Part shown: one piece after another, positions 1 to 25,850 of the stretch
Layout of the letters: each line of letters opens with the position of its first letter
Numbering within the stretch: position 1 is the first letter of the stretch
NCBI RefSeq assembly: GCF_042242105.1
Contig: NC_092014.1
Location: forward strand, 4,465,874-4,529,873
DNA: 64,000 nt
DNA from: Pempheris klunzingeri
Taxonomy: Eukaryota; Chordata; Actinopteri; Acropomatiformes; Pempheridae
Reading direction: 5' to 3'
Position numbers and translations under genes: made by a program
The notes under the pieces: generated by a model
The model's database searches: none
Told to the model about the DNA's origin: nothing
What the model saw: only the letters and a program-made list of their open reading frames with translations

Positions 1-1090
1 TGTTCAGGCCAGGAAGCGAGTTTTGAAAGTTAGGAATCTCATCACATGGTGAGGTAAGCATTGAACCCCTGACACTCATCAACACTGCTGCTGATCCTGA
101 CAGGAATATTTGGTGCTATTGGTAAAAATAAGAATCATTTCCACTTTATTTTGTTTAAACTGCAAATTAGATGCTTTTATTTTGAAAATGAGCTCATCTT
201 CCCTCTTGTCTTGTCATGGTGTACTGAGGCAGGTAGGACTCTGAACATCTGACTGTAAACTTCAGGTGCTCATTGAAACTGATGTGAAACATCTGTTTAA
301 TGACTAAGATTTAAAGACACCCTAAATGTTTCTAGTCTTTCAATATTTACAACACTTTAGGTGACTTACAATAGGAACATTTTCATAACAGAGAAGGATT
401 TAGAAAGACAGCAGCAGATGCTTTGTAAAGCCATCATAATCACACCTGGAAAAAGGACTTTAAGAGTTTCTCTGGTTGATCTGGCAAATGCATCGGCTGT
501 GTGGGTAAAAACAAAGACGATTTCCTACTTCAGTAAGAAAATATGACTGGGTCTCACATTTGAACAAACAGCTCCTCTGCTTGCACCACGGATGAGTTTT
601 AGACGTGACAGTTAATGCCAAAAACGATAATGTAGTGCCATCTGGTGGTAACAAAGGAGTCTCACAGGTATTGTTATTTGTAGTAGTGATCAGGGTATGA
701 ACCGTGGTTTATTTTCCATTCGTTAATTAAATTTGAATCATTTACAAATCACAAATGATTTTGAACTGAAGCTAAACTAAACTACAAATATGTGTGGATG
801 TTTGTGCAGGTCTGTGTGTGTGTTTGTGTGCATATGCATGATTGCAAATCCACAAGCAAACAAAAGAGGAAGTTTTAAATAAAGCTGAATGTTAGTCCTA
901 CTGCATCTCCCCTGTTTCAGAACAATTCAAGACCATTTCACAGCCCTTATTTATTATAACATTGTTTATTTAACAGTCTTTTCCACCCTATCCATAACAT
1001 GTACACTTTACTTCACACTGTAATGTGCACTACTTGCAAAAGTTCTGTTGTTAAGCGGAGGAAAAACAAACAACTCTGTAAAGAGAGATC
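1..1090. other. unassigned upstream flank of rac2
   Basis: AT-rich sequence with no open frame showing recognisable protein similarity; the short frames at 361-546 and 460-654 look like chance. A short TG-rich stretch lies near 800-835. Nothing here can be assigned to the gene expected on the far side of rac2. Confidence 0.5.
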
Positions 1091-1099
1091 TGTGCAAAA

Positions 1100-1260
1100 G
1101 TGAAGGAAGGGACTGAGAAAAAAGAGGCAGCAAAGGGAGGGGAGTGAGGGAGGTGTGTAACAATTTCCTGTAGTTGCATGCTGATCAGCGTCTCTGAACC
1201 TTCCTCTCTGAGGCTGCTTCTGTCAGAGTGAAGAGCACAGACGAAGCTGAGCGGAACAGG
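1100..1260 (+). promoter_or_regulatory. putative rac2 promoter and 5' leader
   Basis: This stretch lies directly upstream of the rac2 ATG. It holds G/A-rich runs and several GGAA/TTCC cores (for example ACAATTTCCTGTAG near 1160 and CCTTCCTCTC near 1200), the kind of ETS/PU.1 cores common in blood-cell promoters. No TATA box was seen. The transcription start cannot be placed from sequence alone, and a separate non-coding first exon further upstream is possible. Assignment rests on position and motif content only. Confidence 0.35.
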
Positions 1261-15675
<14,415 letters not shown>

Positions 15676-17014
15676 ATGGTGAGACTGAGGTGAACACATA
15701 GGGAGAGGAGGAGTGGACTTTTGAGGAATCCTGATGACATACTGTTTAGCAAGAGTTGGCTCATCACTAAAAGGTGATTTCTCTTTACCAAACACACAGT
15801 TTTACAACTGCTGAAAGCTAAATAGAACCAGAAAGGGCAGACAGAGACAGCAAAAAGAAAGACTGTAAGATTTAGGAATAGATGGAGTGCGCTCTGATAA
15901 AACAAAGACAATAAAGGCAGATTATTCTAAAAAGCTTTCACAAATGTCTCAGTTGATACGTGAAATAAATGTTCCTATCACAGCACTTGGGTAATTACTT
16001 CCAAGCCTTCAGGTTTCCAATTTGCCAGGAAGAGGACAGACCCATAAAGCAGTCAGCTAGAAAATACAGCAATAATTTCACAGAGTTTTTTTCTCTCTGC
16101 AGGAGATACATCAGCAGCTGAAAAAGTCTAAAGAAAAGGGAGCTAATTTTGAACTCTTGCCTATTGCAAAATTACCATAATAATTGCAGAACTGATCGCG
16201 TCCTGCTGGCATTTCAATATGCCATAATATGGAGAGAAGTTAAAGAGAGACAAATTGTTTTTACACAATTGCTTGTGGAATAATGAGTCACTTCATTGCT
16301 GAGAGAGCTTCCTTTTTGTTCTTAGTGTTGAAGCAGAAATGAACCTCCTTGGACATCCTATATGTGCTGTGCGAATGCCGATGTGACTGATTAATGTGGC
16401 CATCTTTGCTTTAGACTCTTGCAGGACCAGAAAGAAGAGAGAAAGACTGCTGATCCCGGGTTAAAAGAAGACAAATTGAAAGTTCTGTTGAATGTTTCGA
16501 ATAGAAAACTATAACTGGATTTCCACTAATTTAAAAAAGTAATGCTTTTGCATTTCTAATAAAACGGTAGCAAACCTTTCTGTACAGCATACTCTGAGAC
16601 TGATTTTTAAAGTGCATTATAGACGCTGCACCAGGAGGGATTTTCTTTGTAAAATACATCAATTTATCAGAACATACTGTATCTGTCCCGGTTCACACAC
16701 TATAGATTCACTTTAAATGTAAGAACAGGAGCGGCATGCTTGTTTTATCCAATAAACCAAAAGTTCTACGCAACAGCCTGCATCTCTCTGCTCTTTTGGG
16801 GCCAACAATATATAGAGGTGTCTTGTGTAGCTTCAAATAATGATATTTACTTCTAAATGTAAGCATAGTGTTGCAATTAGATTAGTTCAAAATGTGTTCT
16901 GACTGTTGTTTTGTGAGCGAAGAACAATGTTAAATCATAGCGATCAGGAATGTGTTTTTTTGTATCGGCACGGAGCTGAACAATGTTGTATTTGAATAAA
17001 AAGTTAGCAATAAA
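15676..17014 (+). other. rac2: rac2 3' untranslated region and poly(A) signals
   Basis: After the stop, AATAAA hexamers occur at 16558-16563, 16751-16756, 16995-17000 and 17009-17014, suggesting alternative 3' ends with a 3' UTR of about 0.9 to 1.35 kb. No other gene lies in the interval. Which signal is used cannot be told from sequence alone. Confidence 0.55.
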
Positions 17015-17019
17015 TGTAT

Positions 17020-17660
17020 TATTTGTTGTGGTATTAAAATAAAAAACTCATTTGATCAAGTGAAGTCTCTCCAGAAAATATGTTTATTTGTGTATTCTGT
17101 ACATTTCTTCAGAGTTGACTTGGGTAAAACACCTGGCTTTCTAGTTGCTACACAGTCCCAACAGCTTCCTGCACGCAGCTTCACACATGCAGAAATCATC
17201 TACATGAACCCAGCAGTGAAATTGATGAGCACAGTGTGGAAGGTAACACTGATGTATCTGACTGCACTTCTGCCATCTGCTGCATCATCATCTGTCTCAC
17301 TTTGCTTCCCTGAAGGGGAAGACATCAGGACAGTAATATCAATCTGACTTGTTTGCTTGTGCATGTGATCAGCGGCTACCTGATTAATGGCATACATGGG
17401 GGAGAGGTTACAGTTATCTTCTCTCCAGGTGGGAGACATTGCTCATTATTTGGTTAATTGTGTGTGTCAGCGTGCGCTGGTAAGGGGACAAATAAACCTG
17501 TACTGTATAGCTCAAAGGGAATCGCATTGTAACAGATCAAGGACAAAAAAGCACAATTAAATGTAAAACTGTCCCATCCTGTTGATTATTTCTGATGATG
17601 TGAGTATACATTAGCAAACGGGTGCATGTTTCCTTATGAATCCTGAGGCATCAGAGTCAT
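17020..17660. other. intergenic, rac2 to transposon cluster
   Basis: No gene seen. The frames at 17060-17347 and 17200-17439 show no recognisable domain and overlap on opposite strands. Confidence 0.5.
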
Positions 17661-17662
17661 TT

Positions 17663-17892
17663 CTACAGGGGGCCACATGAAAAATCTGAACTGTGTTGGA
17701 GGGCCGAACCAACGATAACTTGAACTTAATTCTGCTCAATATTAATTTTCTCCCATTGTAAAAGGCAGTAAATTATATATTTTGATTAGCTGCTACTGGT
17801 AATCAGAAGTATAAGAACATTCTGTAAATATTTATGTAAATTCATGAATTGTGGAGTAGGTCGAAGAGGAAAACAATCCTATAAAAGTAATA
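17663..17892 (-). mobile_element. hAT-type transposon non-coding end, copy 1
   Basis: A 220-bp segment (17673-17892) that recurs at 19254-19473 with a single mismatch (CCCATTG against CCAATTG). This copy is preceded by CAGGGGGCC, similar to hAT terminal inverted repeats, and contains GGAGGGCCGAACC, a motif seen near the ends of many vertebrate hAT elements. Together with copy 2 it probably marks the 3' non-coding part of the element whose broken coding region lies at 19520-20640. Confidence 0.55.
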
Positions 17893-18289
17893 GACACTTT
17901 AAAACAAAAACAATCATTACATCACTGTTTCATTCTATTTGTAACTTGTTCATCTTCACAAATACTGAAAAGGTGTTTTGCAGTTCAACTTCATATAAAT
18001 AGCAATAAGCGCTTTTGATGTTTTCAGTTCAGTTTACTTGTTCAATGAGACTTCAGTGGACTGCTCAGGAGAAATAAGTCAAACTTTACATGGCTTTCTG
18101 AAACGTCTCTGTTCATACAACGGTAAGCGCCTTGCATTGTGGGACACAGTAGGTGAAGTAGACTGGTCCCATGCATGCTGCAGATTTTGCTTTTGTTTGC
18201 AAACTGTATAAGACAAACTACATTTTGTCCTATTCAATACAAACTGCCAGTCTAGTAGGCCATTTCCAGTACAGCCCTAGTCTTTTGTT

Positions 18290-18425
18290 GTGTTAAGGCT
18301 TTAGCTTCTTCTGTTACTTCTTTTTTTTTTTTGTGTTTGAGGTTTATTCTTATTCTTTTGGAGCTGTGTGTAACAAAAAGCAATTTCCCCCTGAGGATTA
18401 TTAAAGGAATTCTGATTCTGATGAC
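18290..18425 (+). repeat. LINE-like 3' tail
   Basis: A T-tract, then GTGTGTAACAAAAAGCAATT and a stretch ending AAAGGAATTCTGATTCTGAT. This resembles the 3' end of fish non-LTR retrotransposons, which finish in short tandem units such as ATTCTG. It lies in the 1.36 kb between the two 220-bp repeat copies. Confidence 0.4.
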
Positions 18426-19100
18426 AGTTGGCCACCATGTTGGATTAGTGACATCACAGATGATGTCACAGTTGGTTGGAATGGTGACCTCACAGATGAT
18501 GTCACATATGATGTCACCAGTTGTCATACGGAAGTTTGTATATAGACCTTGAAAAGATCAAACCCACTGAGTTGGAGTCGACCCGACTCCCTTAGATGGG
18601 ATGATGCAGCGGGTGTCCCTCGACAAACAGAGGCCTCGAGTTGAGCCGCCGATTTTCTGCAGGGTGTTCCCCCCGCTGTCAGATTCAATCGGCGTGCAAG
18701 ATCGGGTATAGGGGAAGCCAAGCTTGACTCGTTTCCGTAGCGCTGCCTCTGTTTGTGTGCCGCCTGCATCATTCCATCTTCGTATTTACATTTCAAGTAT
18801 GAATTTTTATCTGGACTCGGGGCTTGGTTTGTGGACCGCCACTTTGAGGCCTTGAGTCCCGCTGTACAGGCGTCATCGCCATATTGTTTTCATGGCCCTC
18901 GCCATCTTGGTTTTTTAGCACCAGAATAGACAAACTGCAGCTAGTTTGTTTAAGGAAACAGGACAGGCAGCTGAATCCACACACAATGTGATCCAGAATT
19001 TCACTACTGTACTGCTGCTAGTTTGACGCCATTCATGGCCAAATATCATCTAAGGAACAGCTGAGCAGTCAGACAAAATGAAAAGAGCCTGTCAATCAGA
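18426..19100. other. unassigned filler between hAT repeat copies
   Basis: Contains several TGATGTCAC/GATGTCACA units at 18448-18520 (a short degenerate tandem array) and a CpG-richer stretch at 18560-18780 with no recognisable domain. Probably further mobile-element debris. Confidence 0.35.
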
Positions 19101-19119
19101 CCCAGTATCATTACCATCA

Positions 19120-19245
19120 ACTTTCTAAGAAACCAGTGGAGCCTACAGGAAGTCACTGCAGCTTTAGATAGAGCCAGGCTAGCTGTTTCCCCCTGTTTCC
19201 AGTCTTTGTGCTAAGCTAAGCTAAGGAGCTGCTGGCACCAGCACA
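19120..19245 (+). repeat. dispersed repeat with GCTAAGCTAAGCTAA core
   Basis: TTTCCAGTCTTTGTGCTAAG and the following CTAAGCTAAGG match two other copies in this window (about 36905-36970 and 54080-54130). It is a dispersed non-coding family of a kind common in percomorph genomes. Confidence 0.55.
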
Positions 19246-19253
19246 AGTGTAGT

Positions 19254-19473
19254 CCACATGAAAAATCTGAACTGTGTTGGAGGGCCGAACCAACGATAAC
19301 TTGAACTTAATTCTGCTCAATATTAATTTTCTCCAATTGTAAAAGGCAGTAAATTATATATTTTGATTAGCTGCTACTGGTAATCAGAAGTATAAGAACA
19401 TTCTGTAAATATTTATGTAAATTCATGAATTGTGGAGTAGGTCGAAGAGGAAAACAATCCTATAAAAGTAATA
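19254..19473 (-). mobile_element. hAT-type transposon non-coding end, copy 2
   Basis: Second copy of the 220-bp segment, 219 of 220 bases identical to 17673-17892 and in the same orientation. It sits just beyond the 3' end of the decayed transposase-like coding region, consistent with being that element's 3' non-coding sequence. Confidence 0.6.
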
Positions 19474-19519
19474 AATGAGAACAATCCAGTCTGTCTTTGT
19501 CTTGAACAAGTGCATTGAA

Positions 19520-20638
19520 ATCTGACTGAATGTCTAAATGTTTGTCCCATTTCAGTCCCAACTTGTCCAAACTCGATTTACCTCCGTTAAGAAATCACTC
19601 CCTGTTGCCGTCCCTTTCATTGACTGCATGGCTGCCAGCTCCTCCGTGATTTTGAAGTCTGCAGTGATCCCACGTAAGAAGATGAGTAGCTGGGCAGTGT
19701 CACGTACATCGCAGCTCTCATCCAGAGCCAGGGGGAAAGTTAACCGCTCTGTACTTCAGCTGAAGCTCCAGATTTCCCGCGATGTCCTCGACCCTTCTCG
19801 TTACAGTGAACCTTCTCAAACGCGCCCTTTTTCTCTGGACATATCTGAGTCCACCAAAGTCCACTTAATAAACTCTCCGTCAGAAAATGGTTTACTTTTT
19901 CTGGCGATTTTGTGAGATATGACATAACTTGTCTTGAGTCTTCAGTCAAATGTCTGCCTCTAACTTGCTATCTTCCCCGGAGCCTTTCTGTGCTTTCTCA
20001 TCTCTCAGGTTCCTGTTGATCCTGTGGATCCTGGTCCTGGCCCTGCTGATGTGGTTCTCTGGTTCCTATGGATCCTGGTCCTGGTCCTGCTGATGTGGTT
20101 CTCCATCAGCCAATGGATGTGCGTCTGTCCAAGGCTCCAGCCTGTCCGTCCTTGGGAGCTGGATCTCTCCTTCACTGTGGTGCTCCCGGAGGTTTCTCTT
20201 TTCCCACTGGGTTTTTTGAGTTTTTCCTTCCCGAAGAAGGAGGGTCATAAAGGGCAGGTGATGCCTCGGACTGATCCATCGGACTGATCCATTGGCCTCA
20301 TCGACTGCTGGACTCTTTATTAGATTGTTTGTTCGCTTACACTTCTTGTTTATTTCAGTGAACTTTGTAAAGCACTGTGAGACACTCTGTTGTGATATTG
20401 GGCTATACAAAAATTTGAATTGACAGCTGCATCTCTGGGTGTGAAGCTCTGGGTCTCCTCGTGTTTGGTCACGTGGTGGCGATTCAGATTGTAATCCTTA
20501 AACACAGCGACTTGTGTACCACAAACTAAGCACACGGCTTTACCTTTGACTTCTGGGAAGAAATATTTAGCAGTCCATGTCTTTTTGAAAACGTGGCATT
20601 CGGAATCAACTTTTCTGTTTTTTAACGTGAGCCGACAT
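19520..20638 (-). pseudogene. decayed hAT/GTF2IRD2-like transposase-derived gene, split by an insertion
   Basis: Read on the minus strand from ATG at 20638, the sequence encodes a short lysine-rich start, then (after a frameshift within the first dozen codons) a BED/C2H2-like zinc-binding region: AKYFFPEVKGKAVCLVCG, with the Cys pair, and NRHHVTKHEE, with the His pair. At about 20424 the frame reads ...PRDAAV and is cut by a 480-bp element; it resumes at about 19944 with KTSYVISHKIARKSKPF. Downstream, in shifting frames, come CPEKKGAFEKV, RRVEDIAGNLELQL, LALDESCDVRDTAQLLIFLR and EELAAMQSMKGT, which I recognise from GTF2IRD2-like/hAT-domain proteins widespread in fish. Frameshifts and in-frame stops show it is not functional. 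No C-terminal dimerisation domain is seen. Confidence 0.75.
19945..20424 (-). mobile_element. dispersed element inserted in the hAT-derived pseudogene
   Basis: About 480 bp in reverse orientation relative to the copy at 34348-34890. It starts (minus strand) at CAATTCAAATTTTTGTATAG, contains the same AGTGGGAAAAGAGAAACCTC block and two units of an internal GGACCAGGATCC-type minisatellite, and ends near ACTCAAGACAAG. The host reading frame stops at its left edge and resumes at its right edge; TCAA occurs at both junctions and may be part of a target-site duplication. Confidence 0.7.
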
Positions 20639-20759
20639 TTTTAGGGGGCTAGGGATAGCTGGCTAGCATCGTCTGTCGCCGTGCAGATAGTTGCACAGTT
20701 GTATTGCATGTACAGCATAAATACTTGTTCATTTGTGTTTATGACTGACATACTGCGGG

Positions 20760-20812
20760 CCGGACAGGGATGCCCAAAGGGCCGTATGTGGCCCGCGGGC
20801 CCAGGTCTGTTC
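20760..20812 (+). repeat. hAT-like terminus
   Basis: ACAGGGATGCCCAAAGGGCC and the following GTGGCCCGCGGGCCC resemble the end of a hAT transposon (CAGGG..., then GC-rich subterminal sequence). Its orientation points rightwards, so it is not the simple right end of the element at 17.6-20.6 kb and may belong to a second, mostly lost copy. Confidence 0.35.
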
Positions 20813-20829
20813 TAGCACTTTATTTTTGT

Positions 20830-23800
20830 TCAACGCAAACATCCTAAGGAGGTGGGTAGCAGGCGTACAAACCACAGAACGATGGAGGTCAAGGTTTGCA
20901 CCCTGAGTCCTGTTTTGATGCATTTAACGTCATCCAGCAATGATTGGAAGGAAAGATTACAGTCAAAAAAGAAAAGTGATAGACAGTGAGGTTAAACATG
21001 GATAACCACTGGTGTAGCTTTTCCTCAGGGACTGAAGGCAGTTGGACATTTGTAAAGCATTTTGAGTTGGTTTTGTTGCATTTACTTTGCTCAATTAATC
21101 AATGTTTGTCTTGGAACTGTGGACATTTGTGTAATTATCAATGATCATCTAAACCCTAACCCTAGCTTACCTGTAGGTACACATCATGAGCACACACTGA
21201 CCATGTTAATGTAATCACTGTCACTGCCAAAGGCGGGATGCAAAGGTTCTGTACAGCAGGTTTAAATGGATCAATATTGCACTACTTAAGTACATGTCAT
21301 GCTTTCCATGCCTGTATACACTATAGGGTGTAATAATCAGAAAGTTTATTCAGAAAGTAGAAAGAATCTACATGACAAACCAGTATGTAGACAATGGACC
21401 TGCTCACAACCTAAAAAAGAGGATGCATTTGCTGAGAAACTATAATCACTGACACTTAAAGTGAACAAAATAATTAGAGAATTTATCATAAATGTATAAT
21501 TTAAGTCTACAGACTAAGAGTCAGTTTGTGCTCAAACTGTCAACCACTTCTCATACAGTAGGTATGAATTGATTGAACTGTTTGTGCATCTGGAAAACAT
21601 TTCTCTGCATTAAATCAATCTTTCTTTCCGCCCTAAAGCCTCTTCGGAAGCTTAGTGGTTTGTCAAACAGCAGTCGGTAAAAAGGTTTTTGGGCATTTGG
21701 TCAGCAGCAGTGAGGTAAGCAGCCTTTTCAAACCAGATTATCCTTGACTTGATGATTACTGAGAACTTGGGGCTGACAGCTTAGATTTGGATCAATAGGG
21801 ACACTCTTCACTTGACATGGCAGTGATGTGTTCTACCATGTCCTGCCTGCCTTTAAATGAGCCGCCAGGGTGAAGACTTTTAAGTGAACAGAGTGCTCTG
21901 GGAAAAAAAAAATGTTCTAAAGGAGGTTTAGAACATGATTTTCACCACAAACTGCAAGACTTTTATCACTACGGTCACCGTTAAGAGCACACGTTAAAGA
22001 TAATAAAACAAGAAAAATGACTGTGATAGCTTTCAGAATAAATCTCTCCAACTGCTGATAGCTTAGCCTGGCTATCAGCACAGCAGTCCTGTTCTCTTAT
22101 CTTTTCCAAATGATTCAAATTCATAGAGCCTTTTTATTTTGAGTTGTCACAGCAGGAGAGGCACAGGAGGAAGTGACATTAATGATGACTACATTCCTGC
22201 AGTCTTTGCAAAGCACTGCAGCAATTAATATCAATTACTGCTTTCATTATTAAAGGGCGACTCCTTTATTAAAATAATTGTCCATTGTCAGTGGAGTCCG
22301 TTGGCTTTAAACCACAGGATCTAATGTCTGTTTTTGGTTACACCAAAGGATCTTAAATGTCTATCTCTGTAGGGATCCTTTTCCTAATGTTGTCAGACAC
22401 AACAAAAACAATCTGGCCACTTGCTCATGTTCATGACATTTTCAGCAGCAGCAGCAGCAGCAGGCTGCTGTTTTCAGCAAAAAATCTCTGATAAACCAAC
22501 TGAACACTTCCTGCTAAGCACCAATCTGCAGACAGATAACGTTAACAGCCTGATACTTTTCTGAGGGGTTGGTGGAGATCAATCAATCAAATCAGAGCTA
22601 CAAGAAGAGTTAATACTGGACTTGACATGATGATACAGCCATTTTTCTTCAATCAACTTCACAATACTTTTGAACAGTGATGATGCTCATGGATGGTTGG
22701 GGACCAGGCCCAGATTTTGTGCTTGCTTGAACTTTACAAAAAGCAAAAAGTTCACATGAAAGCTTTGTGATGAGGCTGCCCTCCATCGGTCCGACTGGCG
22801 CTGATTGTACCCAGAAATAAAAGTGCTGCTCTGCAGTGCTGCCCAGATCTGACACACCCCCAGAAAATGTGAGACTTTAAGACCGCCAACTGTTCGCCAA
22901 CCTTTGACCATAGATGCATCTTTTTAAACGTTGGAAGACAAAACATTGACTCTATGCAACCTGCTACCGTTGTACAGCTGAACAACTGACACCTCTGCAT
23001 CCAACTCACATTTGAGGATGACATTCACAGTGAGGGAGAGCTATGTAGGGCGAGGCAGCTGCAGCGGCATGATATCATGGGACCTTTTGTTGTTGTTAAT
23101 GTCTTTGTCTGTACAGATCACCGGGTCTGCTGTGATTTGTACTGTTTGAGCTGGACGGACAAGTAAATCTGCAGCCAGAAAGAAGTTAAAGATGGCTATT
23201 GTACAGTAAAACACAGTAAAACTAATTTATTTTATATTCATTTTTTCCCTCTATACTATATCCTACTCTCTGTTCGCCCTGTATTCATCTGTTTATGTTT
23301 ATAGTATTTAGAGTCTGCAATATTTGAAGCAGTTTACTGTAATTCTGTCAGTTTATATATTATATGTCAGCACTCACATTACCTGACTAATCAGACAATA
23401 TTGATGTAAAAACCATGTAAAATTTAACATTTCCATAAAACATCTTATTGATTTGCAGCACCCACAATGGGTAACCTTGGGGTCAGTTAAACAAAATTAT
23501 ATCTATTTTTTCTTTCCTTTCTTTTCATTCTTGTGAATTATTGAATAATTTCAACTCTTCAGTTCTCCAGAAGTATTAAAACATCACTTTTTGAAGACCT
23601 GGCTGTAAATCCACAGACAATGAATCTGGTGGTGATAGATGAGTGGAAAGCATTGCATCATTTTAAGGGGTCATAAGCCAAAAAGGTTGGAATCACTGGT
23701 GTGTTACATCAGGAGATATAAAAGAGATAATACTGTGGTTTTAATGAACAGATACATTCATATCATCTTACATTAAACAGTATATATTGTCAAATTGCCC

Positions 23801-24200
23801 GACCCTGGTTGTAAAAGTGCAGTAGAGGTCTTCACAGGTCATTTCCCCTCTTTACTGTGATGTCTGCTTGCAAGCCAGCGCCTCACCAGAGTATGTGTGT
23901 GTTCTCCTTTCTCCTTTAACACAGTGCACATGGTAATGATATATATATTTTGATATTTATACCAAAATAATTGGGACTTGAGCTCAAAACCTGACTTAGA
24001 AACATTGTCACATTGACCTCAACCTCTCTGTGGTACGTCAGTAATATCTTTGATCCATTCTCTGTATTTTCAGTCGTAGATTTTGTTCTTATACACCACA
24101 CCTCCACCAGTCACCCTATCAGAGAGAAATGTATAATGTATAATGCTTGTAATGTAATGTTTATGGGTAAACGTTTAAGGACTGCACAGAAGATTTAAGG
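20830..24200. other. intergenic, no gene recognised
   Basis: AT-rich sequence with a CAG trinucleotide run (about 22447-22463), an A-tract near 21902-21910, and overlapping short frames at 22650-23024 (minus) that show no known domain. Nothing supports a gene. Confidence 0.5.
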
Positions 24201-24234
24201 TCAAACGTATATGAACACACAGACATTTCGGGTC

Positions 24235-24375
24235 TGTGGCGTCAGAACCAGAGTTGATGTTTCACCATCCTGCAGAAATAAATGGTACTTGCTTTTCAAA
24301 TAACTTTTGAGTCCCTGACAGTCCATGTCCATGTCTATGCACTGGAGAGTCTGCCATACAGCAGGTGCAGGAGGG
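24235..24375 (-). pseudogene. orphan serine-protease exon remnant
   Basis: On the minus strand this stretch encodes TLQCIDMDMDCQGLKSYL, clearly related to TLQCIDLTVDDCPGLKHL in exon 5 of the protease gene about 1.7 kb away, with matching DNA as well (ACTCTCCAGTG...ATAGAC). After about 20 codons the similarity fades: the Cys-Gly of LLCG is lost and the reading runs into LQDGETSTL. No companion exons were seen nearby. It is most simply the relic of a tandem protease duplicate on the same strand. Confidence 0.6.
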
Positions 24376-25542
24376 GAAGAATGCAAAAGCAATTTCAAAA
24401 ATATTTTTAATATCAAATTGATTTGAATTCTCTGAACATTGCTTAAACTGCAATACTAATTAATAGAAGCTACCAGGGGGATTTATAATAGGTTAGTTCA
24501 GTTCAGGTACCAAAACTACTTGTTTAGGTTGAGGGAAACATCAAGATAATAAGTCAAATGCAAATATGAAAGGCAGGGTACACTAAACGGAAATGTCTTC
24601 TTTTCAACATACACCTGCAAATAGTGTTGTTGACCTCTGACATCCGGATGCAAATAGCATCTGCCTTGAAATTATGATCACCTTAAGATGTGTTTCGATA
24701 ATGTAAATGTGTTCGGATAATTTTCACAATTAAAGCACCTTTGAAAAAGTGTGTAAACAGAAGCATCTTCCTTATTTTGAGAAGTTAATTATTGAACACT
24801 GTGCTGAGCTGCGCCTGGCAGCAAGAGAAACATACTCTTTGAGTTATTTTCTGTTTGAATAACAAACCAGTTTTGAGAGTTTTAGAAAATGTGTTGTTCT
24901 ATCAGTAACTAAAAGAACAAAAATGTTTCGTGCGCAGTTTTAATGCCTTAAAACTGTGTCTGGTAACACTACTGGGTAGTACCTGGTGTGCCTGTTAAAA
25001 ACCTCTGGGCTAAAAGTAACTTTTGAAAAAGCCCTGCTCACGTCTAGCATGTCCGCTGTGCAGTATCTCTGGGAGCCTGTTATTGATCACATCATGTTAG
25101 CATCTGTTCTGCTCTGCTGGAGTTTGGGAAGTTAAAAACCCTTCACCAATCTCAAAATAGTCATCAAACACACTCAAGTTGTTTTTCTTTTATAATGTTA
25201 AAGGTAAAGGTACTGCATTTAATGTGTTTTTGAACAGAAAACTATTTGAAGACTGTTAATTGTGTGATGTAGGTTTGTTGCTGCGTTAAAAGTTTAGAAA
25301 AAGTAAAAGTAGAGGTAAATATTTTCCCAAAAGTGGAATTCGCTGTATGGGTCTATGTAACTCCATGATTATCAAATGCAAGAACTAATATTTGGTTATG
25401 ACACCTCTGATGATGCCTGGTGGTGAGTGAGCAGCAACTAGTGGGGCTTTAAATTGTGCAGAAATTGGTTCATGTGTCAATTTTTTGTGTCACTGAAATC
25501 ACAAAAACAGTAAAACACTTTGAATTATGAGTGTGAGTCATC

Positions 25543-25548
25543 TTTATT
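25543..25548 (-). terminator. poly(A) signal of the serine protease gene
   Basis: TTTATT on the plus strand, i.e. AATAAA on the minus strand, about 165 nt after the protease stop codon. Confidence 0.65.
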
Positions 25549-25712
25549 TCATATTAATACGGCCTTGGAAGAGAATAACCATATTGTTTATCATTATCAT
25601 TATCACTACTTTGTAGAACTAAAGTCATTTTGTAGAATCCAATTCATTATGACACTTTCCTCAACAAATGTGAAATGCCTGTAGACTCACTGGGCATTTT
25701 ACCACAAAACAG

Positions 25713-25850
25713 TTACTTTTTAATTTCATCTGTGATCCACTTCAAGTAGTAACATACATCCATGAATAAAGGTTCTTGAGTGCAGTCAGTAGGACGACTG
25801 AAGACACCATAAATGATGCCACCGTGCACCGCTCCTCCACCGGAGTCGCC
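25713..25850 (-). CDS. serine protease exon 6 (catalytic Ser, stop)
   Basis: 138 nt encoding GDSGGGAVHGGIIYGVFSRP to WITDEIKK and TAA. Acceptor TCTTTTACAG. Confidence 0.9.
   Translation of the reverse strand, partial: GDSGGGAVHGGIIYGVFSRPTDCTQEPLFMDVCYYLKWITDEIKK

Noticed and set aside
22649-23024. Three overlapping minus-strand frames that look protein-like in places
   Set aside because: No known domain, no splice structure, and frames overlap in different registers; possibly repeat-derived.
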